Positions 5,995 through 13,054 of a stretch of DNA of 22,770 bases are shown in pieces. The DNA is taken from positions 1 to 22,770 of the forward strand of contig CAYZYS010000019.1 of the NCBI GenBank assembly GCA_964482605.1. The letters run 5' to 3'. The notes under the pieces were generated by a model. That model saw only the letters and a list, made by a program, of their open reading frames with translations, was not told the DNA's origin and made no database searches. This stretch comes from Bacteroides_F sp964482605. GTDB lineage: Bacteria > Bacillota > Clostridia > Lachnospirales > Lachnospiraceae. The position numbers and the translations under genes are program-made. Numbering within the stretch: position 1 is the stretch's first letter; each line of letters opens with the position of its first letter.

Positions 5995-7296
5995 CTATAC
6001 ATACAGGCTTGAAAGTGAAATATCATATATTGTCCAGCTTCCATCCTTGTATATGTATGTGATGGTATCCGTAACTGTCTTGTTTGCACTCTTCTCATTT
6101 GCGTTTGATGAGCTTTTACCCACAAGGCTGAGCTCAAGCTTGACTGAAACCTTGACATACGGCATTCCATCGGTTGTTCCGGTGGATGAATCCGAAGCCG
6201 TCACATTGGAGGCAGTTGCAGATGTCACACCTGTTCCGTCGCTCTTGTGTGTATTGTCACGGAACTTCTCGAACTTTGACTGCACACTGCTGAGCTTGGT
6301 TTGATTTTCAGCAAAGAACATTCCCTTTATGTCACTGAAGTCCTTGCGGCTTACGCCAGCCTGAATCAAAGTCTGCACATCACTAATTGCGGCTGTCTTA
6401 CGTGCTTCGACAACGCTCTCCTTGATTGTTGACGTGACGAGTGAGAATGAATCACCATCATAGCTTACCGTGTAATCCTTCTCACTATCCTCATACAAAT
6501 CACTTGTTGCCTTAAATGTATGCTTTCCTGACATCAGATAGTCAATCTTGTAGGTCTTGTAGGTTGTGCTCTCTGAATCCGTGTCAAGGTACTTGTCATC
6601 CACCTGGGTTCCGTCAATGAGCAGGCTGCTGTCATTGCTCACGTTAATCCTGACATTCCTTGAAACCACGTCATCTGAGCTTACCTTGTAGTTGTTCCAG
6701 AACAAAAGCACCTTTCCTGACTTCACAACATCAACCGTTGTGGTTCTCTTGGAGCTTCCGGCAAGGTAATATGTAATGGTGTAGGTCTTTGAAATGTCAG
6801 AATCAGTATCCCTCTCTGAAATCTCAAAGTTTGTCACCTCTGACACGTCACTGTCCTGCTTTGCCGCCTTCATGGCATCCTTGCTGACGAAATCGCCCTT
6901 TGGCAGGTCAACGCATTCGTAAACCTTATCCCACTTGCCTTCCATCTGTGCCTTGAAATACTTCTTGACAACCCTCTCAGGATTTCCAAGTGAATTGCCA
7001 ACGATTACGAACAAAATGACAACAACAACTGCTGCCACTGCAGCAATGATGATATTCCTTGTCTTTTTATCCATCGGTTTCCTTGGAGCCGGTGCTGCCT
7101 GCTGTACCGGTACCCCTGCCTGCTGCGCTGCTGCCTGCGGTTCTGCCTGCTGCTGTACTGCTGCCTGTGGCTCTACCTGCTGCTGTACTGTCTCCTGCTG
7201 GACCGGCGCTGCCGCTTCCTCTGTAAGCCTGGTTCCACAATTAGCGCAGAACGCCGCCGTGTCTTCATTCTGCGTACCACATTTTGGACAAAACAT
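5995..7296 (-). CDS. Zinc-ribbon membrane protein with TcaA-like extracellular domains
   Basis: A 433-residue protein. Order: N-terminal zinc ribbon with Cys3, Cys6, Cys17 and Cys20; a low-complexity Gln/Ala/Pro/Glu linker (30-72) holding two copies of a ten-residue repeat VQQQ(V/A)EPQAA; one membrane helix (about 81-100); then a Ser/Thr/Asp-rich outer part of about 330 residues. The outer part begins with a KYFKAQMEGKWDKVYECVD segment, continues with a domain containing SLLIDGTQVDDKYL and SGKHTFKATS, and ends in a beta-rich domain (YIYKDGSWTIYDI). This layout matches TcaA/YvbJ-like proteins, which bind or sense envelope stress in some Firmicutes; the ligand here is unknown. It has its own sigma-A promoter and terminator. 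Confidence 0.85.
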   Translation of the reverse strand: MFCPKCGTQNEDTAAFCANCGTRLTEEAAAPVQQETVQQQVEPQAAVQQQAEPQAAAQQAGVPVQQAAPAPRKPMDKKTRNIIIAAVAAVVVVILFVIVGNSLGNPERVVKKYFKAQMEGKWDKVYECVDLPKGDFVSKDAMKAAKQDSDVSEVTNFEISERDTDSDISKTYTITYYLAGSSKRTTTVDVVKSGKVLLFWNNYKVSSDDVVSRNVRINVSNDSSLLIDGTQVDDKYLDTDSESTTYKTYKIDYLMSGKHTFKATSDLYEDSEKDYTVSYDGDSFSLVTSTIKESVVEARKTAAISDVQTLIQAGVSRKDFSDIKGMFFAENQTKLSSVQSKFEKFRDNTHKSDGTGVTSATASNVTASDSSTGTTDGMPYVKVSVKLELSLVGKSSSNANEKSANKTVTDTITYIYKDGSWTIYDISLSSLYV

Positions 7297-7355
7297 CCCT
7301 CTTCCCTCATTTCCTCATTTTTTTCTGCATCTTTCGACGATAACAGACAGAGGAA

Positions 7356-7384
7356 ATTCTACCACATCCAAACCGCCAATTCAA
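7356..7384 (-). promoter_or_regulatory. Sigma-A promoter for the zinc-ribbon/TcaA-like gene
   Basis: Minus strand TTGAAT, 17-base spacer, TAGAAT at 7356-7361, about 55 bases before the start codon. Confidence 0.75.
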
Positions 7385-7392
7385 TATATTTA

Positions 7393-7421
7393 TTGCCATA
7401 TTCCAAATGATATATTATGAT
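7393..7421 (+). promoter_or_regulatory. Sigma-A promoter for the methyltransferase gene
   Basis: TTGCCA at 7393-7398, 17-base spacer, TATGAT at 7416-7421. It is back-to-back with the promoter at 7356-7384; the two -35 hexamers are 8 bases apart. Confidence 0.75.
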
Positions 7422-7486
7422 ATGTTCTTGGACCATGAATGAAAAACAGCATTAACTCACATATATGGAAACGGAGGAATTACACC

Positions 7487-8380
7487 ATGTGGATTGCAGA
7501 CAATTGGAACGATTACGAGGTCATTGATGCATCAGGGGGCGAAAAGCTTGAAAGATGGGGAGATTACCTGCTTGTACGGCCTGACCCGCAGGTCATCTGG
7601 AACACGGAAAAAAAACATGAGGGCTGGAGCCACATGAACGCCCACTACCACAGAAGCGCCAAGGGCGGCGGAAGCTGGGAGTTTTTCAGCCTCCCTGAAA
7701 GCTGGCAGATATCCTACCAGTCCAATTCATTTCCCAATGCGCTGACCTTCAACCTGAAGCCCTTCAGCTTCAAGCACACGGGGCTATTCCCTGAACAGGC
7801 AGCCAACTGGGACTGGTTCGGCAGGCTGATTGCCGACAGGAAACAGCAGGAGCCCGAACGCGAAATCAAGGTGCTAAACCTTTTTGCATACACAGGCGGG
7901 GCAACACTTGCCGCCCTTGCCGCAGGTGCGCACGTCACACATGTGGATGCCTCCAAGGGAATGGTTGGCTGGGCAAAGGAAAACGCATCCTCCTCAGGTC
8001 TTGGGGAACGCCCCGTCAGGTGGCTCGTCGACGACTGCCTGAAATTTGTTGAGCGGGAAATACGCAGGGGCAGCCGCTATGATGCCATAATAATGGACCC
8101 GCCCTCATACGGCAGGGGACCAAAGGGTGAGATATGGAAGATAGAAGATTCAATCCACCCGCTGATACAGTCCTGTGTCAGGCTGTTAAGCCGCAACCCG
8201 CTGTTCTTCCTTGTAAATTCCTACACCACGGGACTTGCGCCTGCGGTGCTTACCTATATGCTCTCCACGGAGCTCAAGGGATTTGGCGGACATGTTGACT
8301 CGCAGGAGCTCGGACTTCCCGTGTCCGGCAGCGGACTTATTCTCCCATGCGGTGCATCCGGAAGGTGGAGCGCAGTTTAA
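7487..8380 (+). CDS. Class I SAM-dependent methyltransferase, RlmI-like (probable rRNA methyltransferase)
   Basis: A 297-residue cytoplasmic protein. The N-terminal ~110 residues are a substrate-binding part rich in Trp; the catalytic Rossmann domain follows with motif I NLFAYTGGAT (131-140), the acidic SAM-binding residue in HVDASKGM (152-159), VDDCLKFV (181-188) and motif IV MDPPSYGRG (203-211). The AYTGG and DPPSYG signatures are those of the COG1092/RlmI-RlmL group, which methylates 23S rRNA; the exact base is not deducible. The start at 7487 has GGAGG at ideal distance; an ATG at 7439 adds 16 residues with no good site. It converges on sigF with a 17-base gap. Confidence 0.85.
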   Translation: MWIADNWNDYEVIDASGGEKLERWGDYLLVRPDPQVIWNTEKKHEGWSHMNAHYHRSAKGGGSWEFFSLPESWQISYQSNSFPNALTFNLKPFSFKHTGLFPEQAANWDWFGRLIADRKQQEPEREIKVLNLFAYTGGATLAALAAGAHVTHVDASKGMVGWAKENASSSGLGERPVRWLVDDCLKFVEREIRRGSRYDAIIMDPPSYGRGPKGEIWKIEDSIHPLIQSCVRLLSRNPLFFLVNSYTTGLAPAVLTYMLSTELKGFGGHVDSQELGLPVSGSGLILPCGASGRWSAV

Positions 8381-8396
8381 CCCCATGGTTTTGCGC
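8370..8396. other. Hairpin between the convergent methyltransferase and sigF genes
   Basis: GCGCA (8370-8374) pairs with TGCGC (8392-8396), with an inner AACC/GGTT stem around CCAT. It covers the methyltransferase stop codon and the short gap before the sigF stop. There is no T-run on either side, so a terminator role is uncertain. Confidence 0.35.
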
Positions 8397-8397
8397 T

Positions 8398-9174
8398 TCA
8401 GGCCTGCATTCTTGCCCTCAGGTACAGCAGGATTCTCTTTTCAGTCCTGCTGACCTGGACCTGGGACATTCCCATCTCCCTTGCCACCTGTGTCTGGGTC
8501 CATTCCCTGTAATAGCGAAGCCATATGAGCTTCCTGTCATCATGTGCAAGCCCTGACAATTCCTGGTTCAGCACCATGCTGTCAACAAGCTTCTCCTTCT
8601 CATAATCCTTCCATTCATTTTCGGGACAAATGCTGGCGGTTCCCGGCTCACACCTGTCTGCCAGCCTGTCCATCACAGTGACCTCACTTCCATCCTGCTG
8701 GCATATTGCCCTATTGATTGATTCAACCTCATATGATGCCTCAAAGCAGAGCACCACATCCTCAACGCCAAGGCCGGCCTCCCTGGCGATTCCCTCAAGG
8801 GTAGGCTCGGTTCCAAGCTCATTTCGCAGCTTTTCCCTTGCCCTCTGCGCCTTGACAGCATTGTCCTTTAAGGAACGGCTCACCTTAATCATGCCGTCAT
8901 CCCTAAGGAACCTTTTAATCTCACCGCATATCATGGGGACGGCATATGTCGAGAAGCACACGTCATATGAGGTGTCAAACCTGTCCACCGCCTTAATCAG
9001 CCCTATGCTGCCTATCTGGAACAGGTCTTCCGCCTCGTGTCCCCTCCCGGCAAAGCGCCTGCACATGCTCCATATCAGTCCCATGTTTTCAGTAATCAAC
9101 CGTTCCCTTGCGGCTTCATCACCCTTGTGTGCACGCTCAAGCAAATCCTTTGTAGACTCAGGCGTTTTGCACAT
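8398..9174 (-). CDS. sigF: RNA polymerase sporulation sigma factor SigF
   Basis: A 258-residue sigma-70 family protein of the sporulation group. Region 2 is at about 50-100 (DLFQIGSIGLIKAVDRFD, then CFSTYAVPMICGEIKRFLRDD), region 3 follows, and region 4.2 carries the helix-turn-helix QTQVAREMGMSQVQVSRTEK (227-246). By sequence alone it could be SigF or SigG; its place directly after spoIIAA and spoIIAB identifies it as SigF (SpoIIAC), the first forespore sigma factor, held inactive by SpoIIAB. It begins 7 bases after the spoIIAB stop, with an AGGG site upstream. Length agrees with the Bacillus protein. Confidence 0.95.
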   Translation of the reverse strand: MCKTPESTKDLLERAHKGDEAARERLITENMGLIWSMCRRFAGRGHEAEDLFQIGSIGLIKAVDRFDTSYDVCFSTYAVPMICGEIKRFLRDDGMIKVSRSLKDNAVKAQRAREKLRNELGTEPTLEGIAREAGLGVEDVVLCFEASYEVESINRAICQQDGSEVTVMDRLADRCEPGTASICPENEWKDYEKEKLVDSMVLNQELSGLAHDDRKLIWLRYYREWTQTQVAREMGMSQVQVSRTEKRILLYLRARMQA

Positions 9175-9181
9175 ACCATCC

Positions 9182-9595
9182 CTACCCTATCACTTTCCTC
9201 ATCTCAACCCTTGTTCCCTCCCCCTCCACCGAGGTTACCTCAAGACTGTCCATGAATGCCTCCATGAAGGTAAAGCCCATCCCCGACCTTTCAAGTTCAG
9301 GCTTTGAGGTATACATCGGCTTCATCGCCTTCTCCACGTCAGCCATGCCGACGCCGCCATCCTCCACGACAACCGTGACCTCCCTGCCCTCTATGGCGCA
9401 GCTTATGCGGATTGTCCCCTCTCCCTGCTCATAACCGTGTACAATCGAATTGGTCACGGCCTCTGACACGGCGGTCTTGATGTCGGACAATTCCTCCATT
9501 GTGGGGTCAAGCCTTGACACAAATGCAGCCACCACAACCCTGGCAAAGCCCTCATTTTCCGATGAACTTGCAATTTCCAGATGCATTATTGACAT
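9182..9595 (-). CDS. spoIIAB: Anti-sigma F factor SpoIIAB
   Basis: A 137-residue GHKL-type kinase that binds SigF and phosphorylates SpoIIAA. Visible motifs are the N box SEAVTNSIVHGY (44-55), the G1 box EDGGVGM (78-84), the ATP-lid segment PMYTSKPELERSGMGF (93-108) and the C-terminal EGEGTRV. The N-terminal MHLEIASSSENEGFARV is nearly the Bacillus sequence. The ATG overlaps the spoIIAA stop by one base (TAATG), indicating translational coupling and matched amounts of the two partners. AGGAG lies nine bases upstream. Confidence 0.97.
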   Translation of the reverse strand: MSIMHLEIASSSENEGFARVVVAAFVSRLDPTMEELSDIKTAVSEAVTNSIVHGYEQGEGTIRISCAIEGREVTVVVEDGGVGMADVEKAMKPMYTSKPELERSGMGFTFMEAFMDSLEVTSVEGEGTRVEMRKVIG

Positions 9596-10011
9596 TAAAC
9601 CCCACTCCTTTTCCTGTTATTATCCATGACCCTGGCTTCATTTGCCGCAATTGCGGATTCCAAGTCCCCGAACACCTGCACCAGCTTGTGAAGCCCTGAT
9701 ATCTGCAATATGCGCTGAATGCCTTTCCCCGGATTCACGATTGCTATCACGCCCCTCTGCTTCATTCGCTTGTACCTGCCCATGATGAGCCCTATGCCTG
9801 AGCTGTCCATGAAATCCACATTGGTAAAATCCATCACTATGCTCCTTATGTTGTTATCCCTGATTACCGCGTCCACGCTGTCCCTCATCCCATCCGCCAG
9901 ATGGTGGTCCAAATCACCGTCAAGCCCTATTATCAGGGAATCCCTCATCAGCATGTAGTAATATCCGGCATAATCGTCACTGCTGCCGCCCTTGTCCGCA
10001 TTTTCAACCAT
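9595..10011 (-). CDS. spoIIAA: Anti-sigma F factor antagonist SpoIIAA
   Basis: A 138-residue STAS-domain protein. When unphosphorylated it binds SpoIIAB and frees SigF. The domain starts near residue 22 (LMRDSLIIGLDGDLDHH) and contains DFTNVDFMDSSGIGLIMGRY, where a Ser of the DSSG pair (70-71) is the phosphorylation site, followed by NPGKGIQRILQISGL. About 20 residues precede the domain (VENADKGGSSDDYAGYYY), an extension compared with Bacillus. The start at 10011 is chosen because GAGGTGG lies just upstream and because a longer reading frame back to 10089 would run through a terminator hairpin. No sigma-H promoter could be recognised in the short interval left. Confidence 0.93.
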   Translation of the reverse strand: MVENADKGGSSDDYAGYYYMLMRDSLIIGLDGDLDHHLADGMRDSVDAVIRDNNIRSIVMDFTNVDFMDSSGIGLIMGRYKRMKQRGVIAIVNPGKGIQRILQISGLHKLVQVFGDLESAIAANEARVMDNNRKRSGV

Positions 10012-10059
10012 GTTGCCCACCTCGCCCTCCTTCATGCCATTGGCAATATGCAAATTTTG

Positions 10060-10094
10060 GCAAAAACAAACCCTTATGCCGTCTGGCACAAGGG
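10060..10094 (-). terminator. Intrinsic terminator after the TPR membrane protein gene
   Basis: Minus strand CCCTTGTGCC, loop AGAC, GGCATAAGGG (stem arms 10085-10094 and 10071-10080, one G-T pair), then TTTGTTTTT. It lies 26 bases after the stop at 10121 and separates that gene from spoIIAA. Confidence 0.85.
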
Positions 10095-10120
10095 TCTTCG
10101 TTGGTACAATATTAATTAAT

Positions 10121-11515
10121 CTAATGGGTCGTCACATAGGTTGTCGCCTCTGAGATATAACGGCTCGTCGGGAAATTATTCACTATGTACTGGTAGTATT
10201 TCTTGGCATTGTCAACCTGGTCAAGGGCAACATAGGACTTGGCACAGTAATATGCCGCATCAACCTTGGTGCTGTCAAGCTTGTACGACACCTCCAAATC
10301 CTCCACCGCTTCACTGTAATGTGCGCGGCTGTAGCTTGCATAACCCGAATTATAGAGCTCCGTGGCTGCCGTCTGTGTCGTTGCGGCAGCAATGGTGTTG
10401 TACAGCGCCTTGGAATTATCCGACGGAAGCGAGCTTACATCAACGTCCACAAGCACCTTCGCCGCCTTGGTTGGCTCATTGGCAATATATGCATTGGCTG
10501 CGTCAATCACCAGTGTCAGCAGCCTGTTGTTGCCGTCAACACCTGATATGCTCTCCAGCTTCTCATTAAGTGCATCCCTCTCTGCCGTCACATCCTGAAG
10601 CTGCCGTGTCAGTGTGTTAAGCTCCGCATTGCCATTGGACAACTTTTCACTGTACTCAAGGACGCTTGCATTATACTCACTCGTCAGCCCCTTGTAACGT
10701 GCCGGGGTAATCAAAAACCATATTATCGCAGCCCCCAGGACAACGCCGGCAAGCAGTGTTATTATCGTTATGGCACCGTTGCTTGGCTCCTTGTAGGAGG
10801 AGTGCGGCATTATCACATCATTGCCATTAAGCGGCTGCTGCTCCGTCTCCTTTTGCTTTCTCCTTGGGAGAAATGTATCCTGCCCCTGTGTGCTGATGTC
10901 ATTTTCCAGCATCTTAATCTCACGCTGGTAGCGTCTTGCGGTTGTGTTGTTCACGTCCACCTTGAGCACGGCATTCAGGCACTTCTTTGCCCGTGCAGGC
11001 TCCTTCTCCTTCATGTACAGCAGCGCAAGCAGAAGCTGCGCCTTGACAAAGCCCGGATTCTGCGTTGTAACCTTCTTGAGCTGAATGACGGCCATGTCAA
11101 GATTGCCCTCCTTCGCAGCGGCAAGCGCAACATTGTACTTCTTGATTGTCTGCGTCATTGCCTCAAACCTTGCCTGGTTGGACTGAATCTTTGTTATGTA
11201 GCTTCCCGCAACATTGTTCTCCGGACGGATGTTCTTGCTTATGACCCACTCACTCAGCGCCTCAACCACGTCACCCATCTCACAGTACACCAATGCAAGG
11301 AGATTCCTCGCATCTATGTTGTTCCTGTTAATGGAAAGGCTCATCCTGAGAGATTCCACCGCGCCCGTCAAATCACGCACAGATGCCTTCTCAAGTCCTT
11401 TGTTATAATAAATGGCCGAAGCCCTCACAACCGACACATACGATGACACGTCAGTGCCACAGGCAGCGCACACACCGCTGTCCGTAAGCTGTGCCCCACA
11501 ATAAAAGCATTTCAT
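10121..11515 (-). CDS. Zinc-ribbon, TPR-repeat membrane protein, function unknown
   Basis: A 464-residue protein. Order: zinc ribbon with Cys3, Cys6, Cys16 and Cys19; cytoplasmic TPR repeats (about 30-205; for example NNIDARNLLALVYCEMGDVVEAL and PGFVKAQLLLALLYMKEKEPARAKKCL); a basic, Gln-rich linker; a membrane helix at about 248-270; a coiled coil (278-325); and outer TPR repeats (385-455) ending YYQYIVNNFPTSRYISEA. It therefore has TPR scaffolds on both sides of the membrane. The function is not known; TPR pairs of this kind usually hold protein complexes. The start has a GAGG site. It follows a 52-residue ORF and folC on the same strand and ends at the terminator before spoIIAA. Confidence 0.85.
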   Translation of the reverse strand: MKCFYCGAQLTDSGVCAACGTDVSSYVSVVRASAIYYNKGLEKASVRDLTGAVESLRMSLSINRNNIDARNLLALVYCEMGDVVEALSEWVISKNIRPENNVAGSYITKIQSNQARFEAMTQTIKKYNVALAAAKEGNLDMAVIQLKKVTTQNPGFVKAQLLLALLYMKEKEPARAKKCLNAVLKVDVNNTTARRYQREIKMLENDISTQGQDTFLPRRKQKETEQQPLNGNDVIMPHSSYKEPSNGAITIITLLAGVVLGAAIIWFLITPARYKGLTSEYNASVLEYSEKLSNGNAELNTLTRQLQDVTAERDALNEKLESISGVDGNNRLLTLVIDAANAYIANEPTKAAKVLVDVDVSSLPSDNSKALYNTIAAATTQTAATELYNSGYASYSRAHYSEAVEDLEVSYKLDSTKVDAAYYCAKSYVALDQVDNAKKYYQYIVNNFPTSRYISEATTYVTTH

Positions 11516-11527
11516 GGCATTCCTCTT

Positions 11528-11686
11528 TTACTTACCCTTGGTTTCAGTCTTTCCGGTGTAATCATCCACCAGCCTATTCATGACATCCGTTATGTCAGGC
11601 AAATCCTTGTTGTAGATTGCGTCCTCCGCATCCTCCACCTCAAGGCTCGGCTTAAACTTGCGAATTTCCTCATCAAAATCTATCAT
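11528..11686 (-). CDS. Small acidic protein, 52 residues, function unknown
   Basis: A reading frame of 52 codons beginning MIDFDEEIRKFKPSLEVEDA and ending TKGK. It is strongly acidic (Asp/Glu-rich) with a basic end and no membrane segment. GAGG lies nine bases before the ATG, and the frame fills the gap between folC (ends 11744) and the TPR gene (starts 11515), with 12 bases to the latter's ATG. The spacing, ribosome site and biased amino acid content support a real gene in the folC transcript. I do not recognise it. Confidence 0.65.
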   Translation of the reverse strand: MIDFDEEIRKFKPSLEVEDAEDAIYNKDLPDITDVMNRLVDDYTGKTETKGK

Positions 11687-11743
11687 GTCCCACAACCTCA
11701 ATTCCAATATTATTGTCAGGATGGCAGGTTGTCCACGCCACCG

Positions 11744-13054
11744 TCATCCAACATAACCCATAATCTCGCCCACAAGGTAAAGTGAGCCTGCAAAAAACCA
11801 CTGTCTTCCGCTTTTTTCCGAATCCTCCAGCACATATTCATATGCCCTGCGTGAATCACCAAAGCTCCGTGACACACTGACACCGTGAAGCCCAAGGTCA
11901 GCCGCAAGCTCCTGTGCCGCAAGCCTCCTGCTTCCGCCAACCTGCGTCACCACAATGCTGTCAAAAAGCCCTGCCTCACTTATAAGCCTGCACATTTCAT
12001 CAAAGCTCTTGTCCCTCACAGCTGCAAACACAAGCCCGAAGCCGCAGGCACCGGACAAATGTCCCTTCATCACCCTGACGGATTCCAAAAAATGCGCAAT
12101 CCCATCCGGATTATGTGCGCCATCAAGGTATATCCCCGGAAGCACCTGCTGCATACGCCCGTTCCAGCTTGTCCCAAGCAGCCCGTCCCCCAAGGTGCCA
12201 AGCCACCCATCATCCGCATGAAGCCAGTCCTTGAGGCACCACATGCCCATAAGCGCAAGACACGCATTTTCAACCTGGTACACCCCATTGGTTTCCAGCC
12301 GGAACACAGTATCTCTATAATACTTGTTATCCAGTGAAAAATCAATATGCTTTATGCCAATGTCCCGCACAACGCATTGGGATTTTGTGACACCATATGA
12401 CACACAGCCAAGCTCTGCCGCCCTTTTCTCCAAAACCTGTGAATATTCCCTGCCACCCAGGTACACAAGCGGGACACCCCGCTTGATTATCCCTGCCTTC
12501 TCACCTGCAACCGCCTCCACCGTGTCCCCAAGGATCGCCGTATGGTCAAGGCTTATCGAGGTTATTATGGTAAGCAGTGGCTTTGGAAACACATTGGTTG
12601 AATCAAGCCTTCCTCCAAGCCCCGTCTCAAGCACCACAACATCCACCGCCTCGTCGGCAAAATAAAGCATGGCAATGCCCATGAAGAAATCAAAATATGT
12701 AATCTGCCCGAAGCCCTCCTGCAGCAGCCCAAGCTCCGCCTCATGCACCATTGCGTAATACCGCGCAAAAGCGTCATCAGGGATGTCAACGCCATTAATG
12801 CGAATCCTTTCATTTTCCCTGACAAGGTGTGGCGAGGTAAATGTGCCAACCCTGCCAAGAAAGCCCCTGAGCATCCCTGTCATGTATGCGCACACGGAGC
12901 CTTTTCCATTGGTTCCCGCCACGTGGATTACGTCAAGGGAACGCTCCGGGCTTCCAAGCCTGTCAAGCAACGCCCTTGTACACTCAACCCCCGGCCTCCC
13001 GCCGTTGCGGCTCACACTGTTAATATGCTCCAATGCATCAGAATACGCGCTCAT
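11744..13054 (-). CDS. folC: Folylpolyglutamate synthase / dihydrofolate synthase
   Basis: A 436-residue Mur-ligase family enzyme that adds glutamate to (dihydro)folate or dihydropteroate using ATP. The P-loop GTNGKGS is at 47-53, TSPHLVRENER at 73-83, ETGLGGRLDSTN at 143-154, the SLDHTAILG block at 168-176, NGR at 298-300, and DGAHNPDG at 311-318, all in the expected order. Length is normal for the family. Whether it also has dihydrofolate synthase activity cannot be read from the sequence. The ATG overlaps the stop of the upstream coiled-coil gene (ATGA), so the two are translationally coupled. Confidence 0.96.
   Translation of the reverse strand: MSAYSDALEHINSVSRNGGRPGVECTRALLDRLGSPERSLDVIHVAGTNGKGSVCAYMTGMLRGFLGRVGTFTSPHLVRENERIRINGVDIPDDAFARYYAMVHEAELGLLQEGFGQITYFDFFMGIAMLYFADEAVDVVVLETGLGGRLDSTNVFPKPLLTIITSISLDHTAILGDTVEAVAGEKAGIIKRGVPLVYLGGREYSQVLEKRAAELGCVSYGVTKSQCVVRDIGIKHIDFSLDNKYYRDTVFRLETNGVYQVENACLALMGMWCLKDWLHADDGWLGTLGDGLLGTSWNGRMQQVLPGIYLDGAHNPDGIAHFLESVRVMKGHLSGACGFGLVFAAVRDKSFDEMCRLISEAGLFDSIVVTQVGGSRRLAAQELAADLGLHGVSVSRSFGDSRRAYEYVLEDSEKSGRQWFFAGSLYLVGEIMGYVG

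Noticed and set aside
5865..6170. Upstream extension of spoVAA by about 100 codons
   Set aside because: It crosses the sigma-G promoter and a terminator hairpin and has no similarity to SpoVAA.
10040..10075. Possible sigma-H promoter for spoIIA (AAGGGTTT ... TTTGCAT)
   Set aside because: Both elements miss key bases and the spacer is 13 instead of 11-12.
10012..10089. Longer N-terminus for SpoIIAA
   Set aside because: The segment contains the terminator of the upstream gene, and a good ribosome site precedes the ATG at 10011.
10802..11446. Plus-strand reading frame of 214 codons
   Set aside because: It lies opposite the zinc-ribbon/TPR gene, whose domains are clear; no ribosome site or family resemblance.
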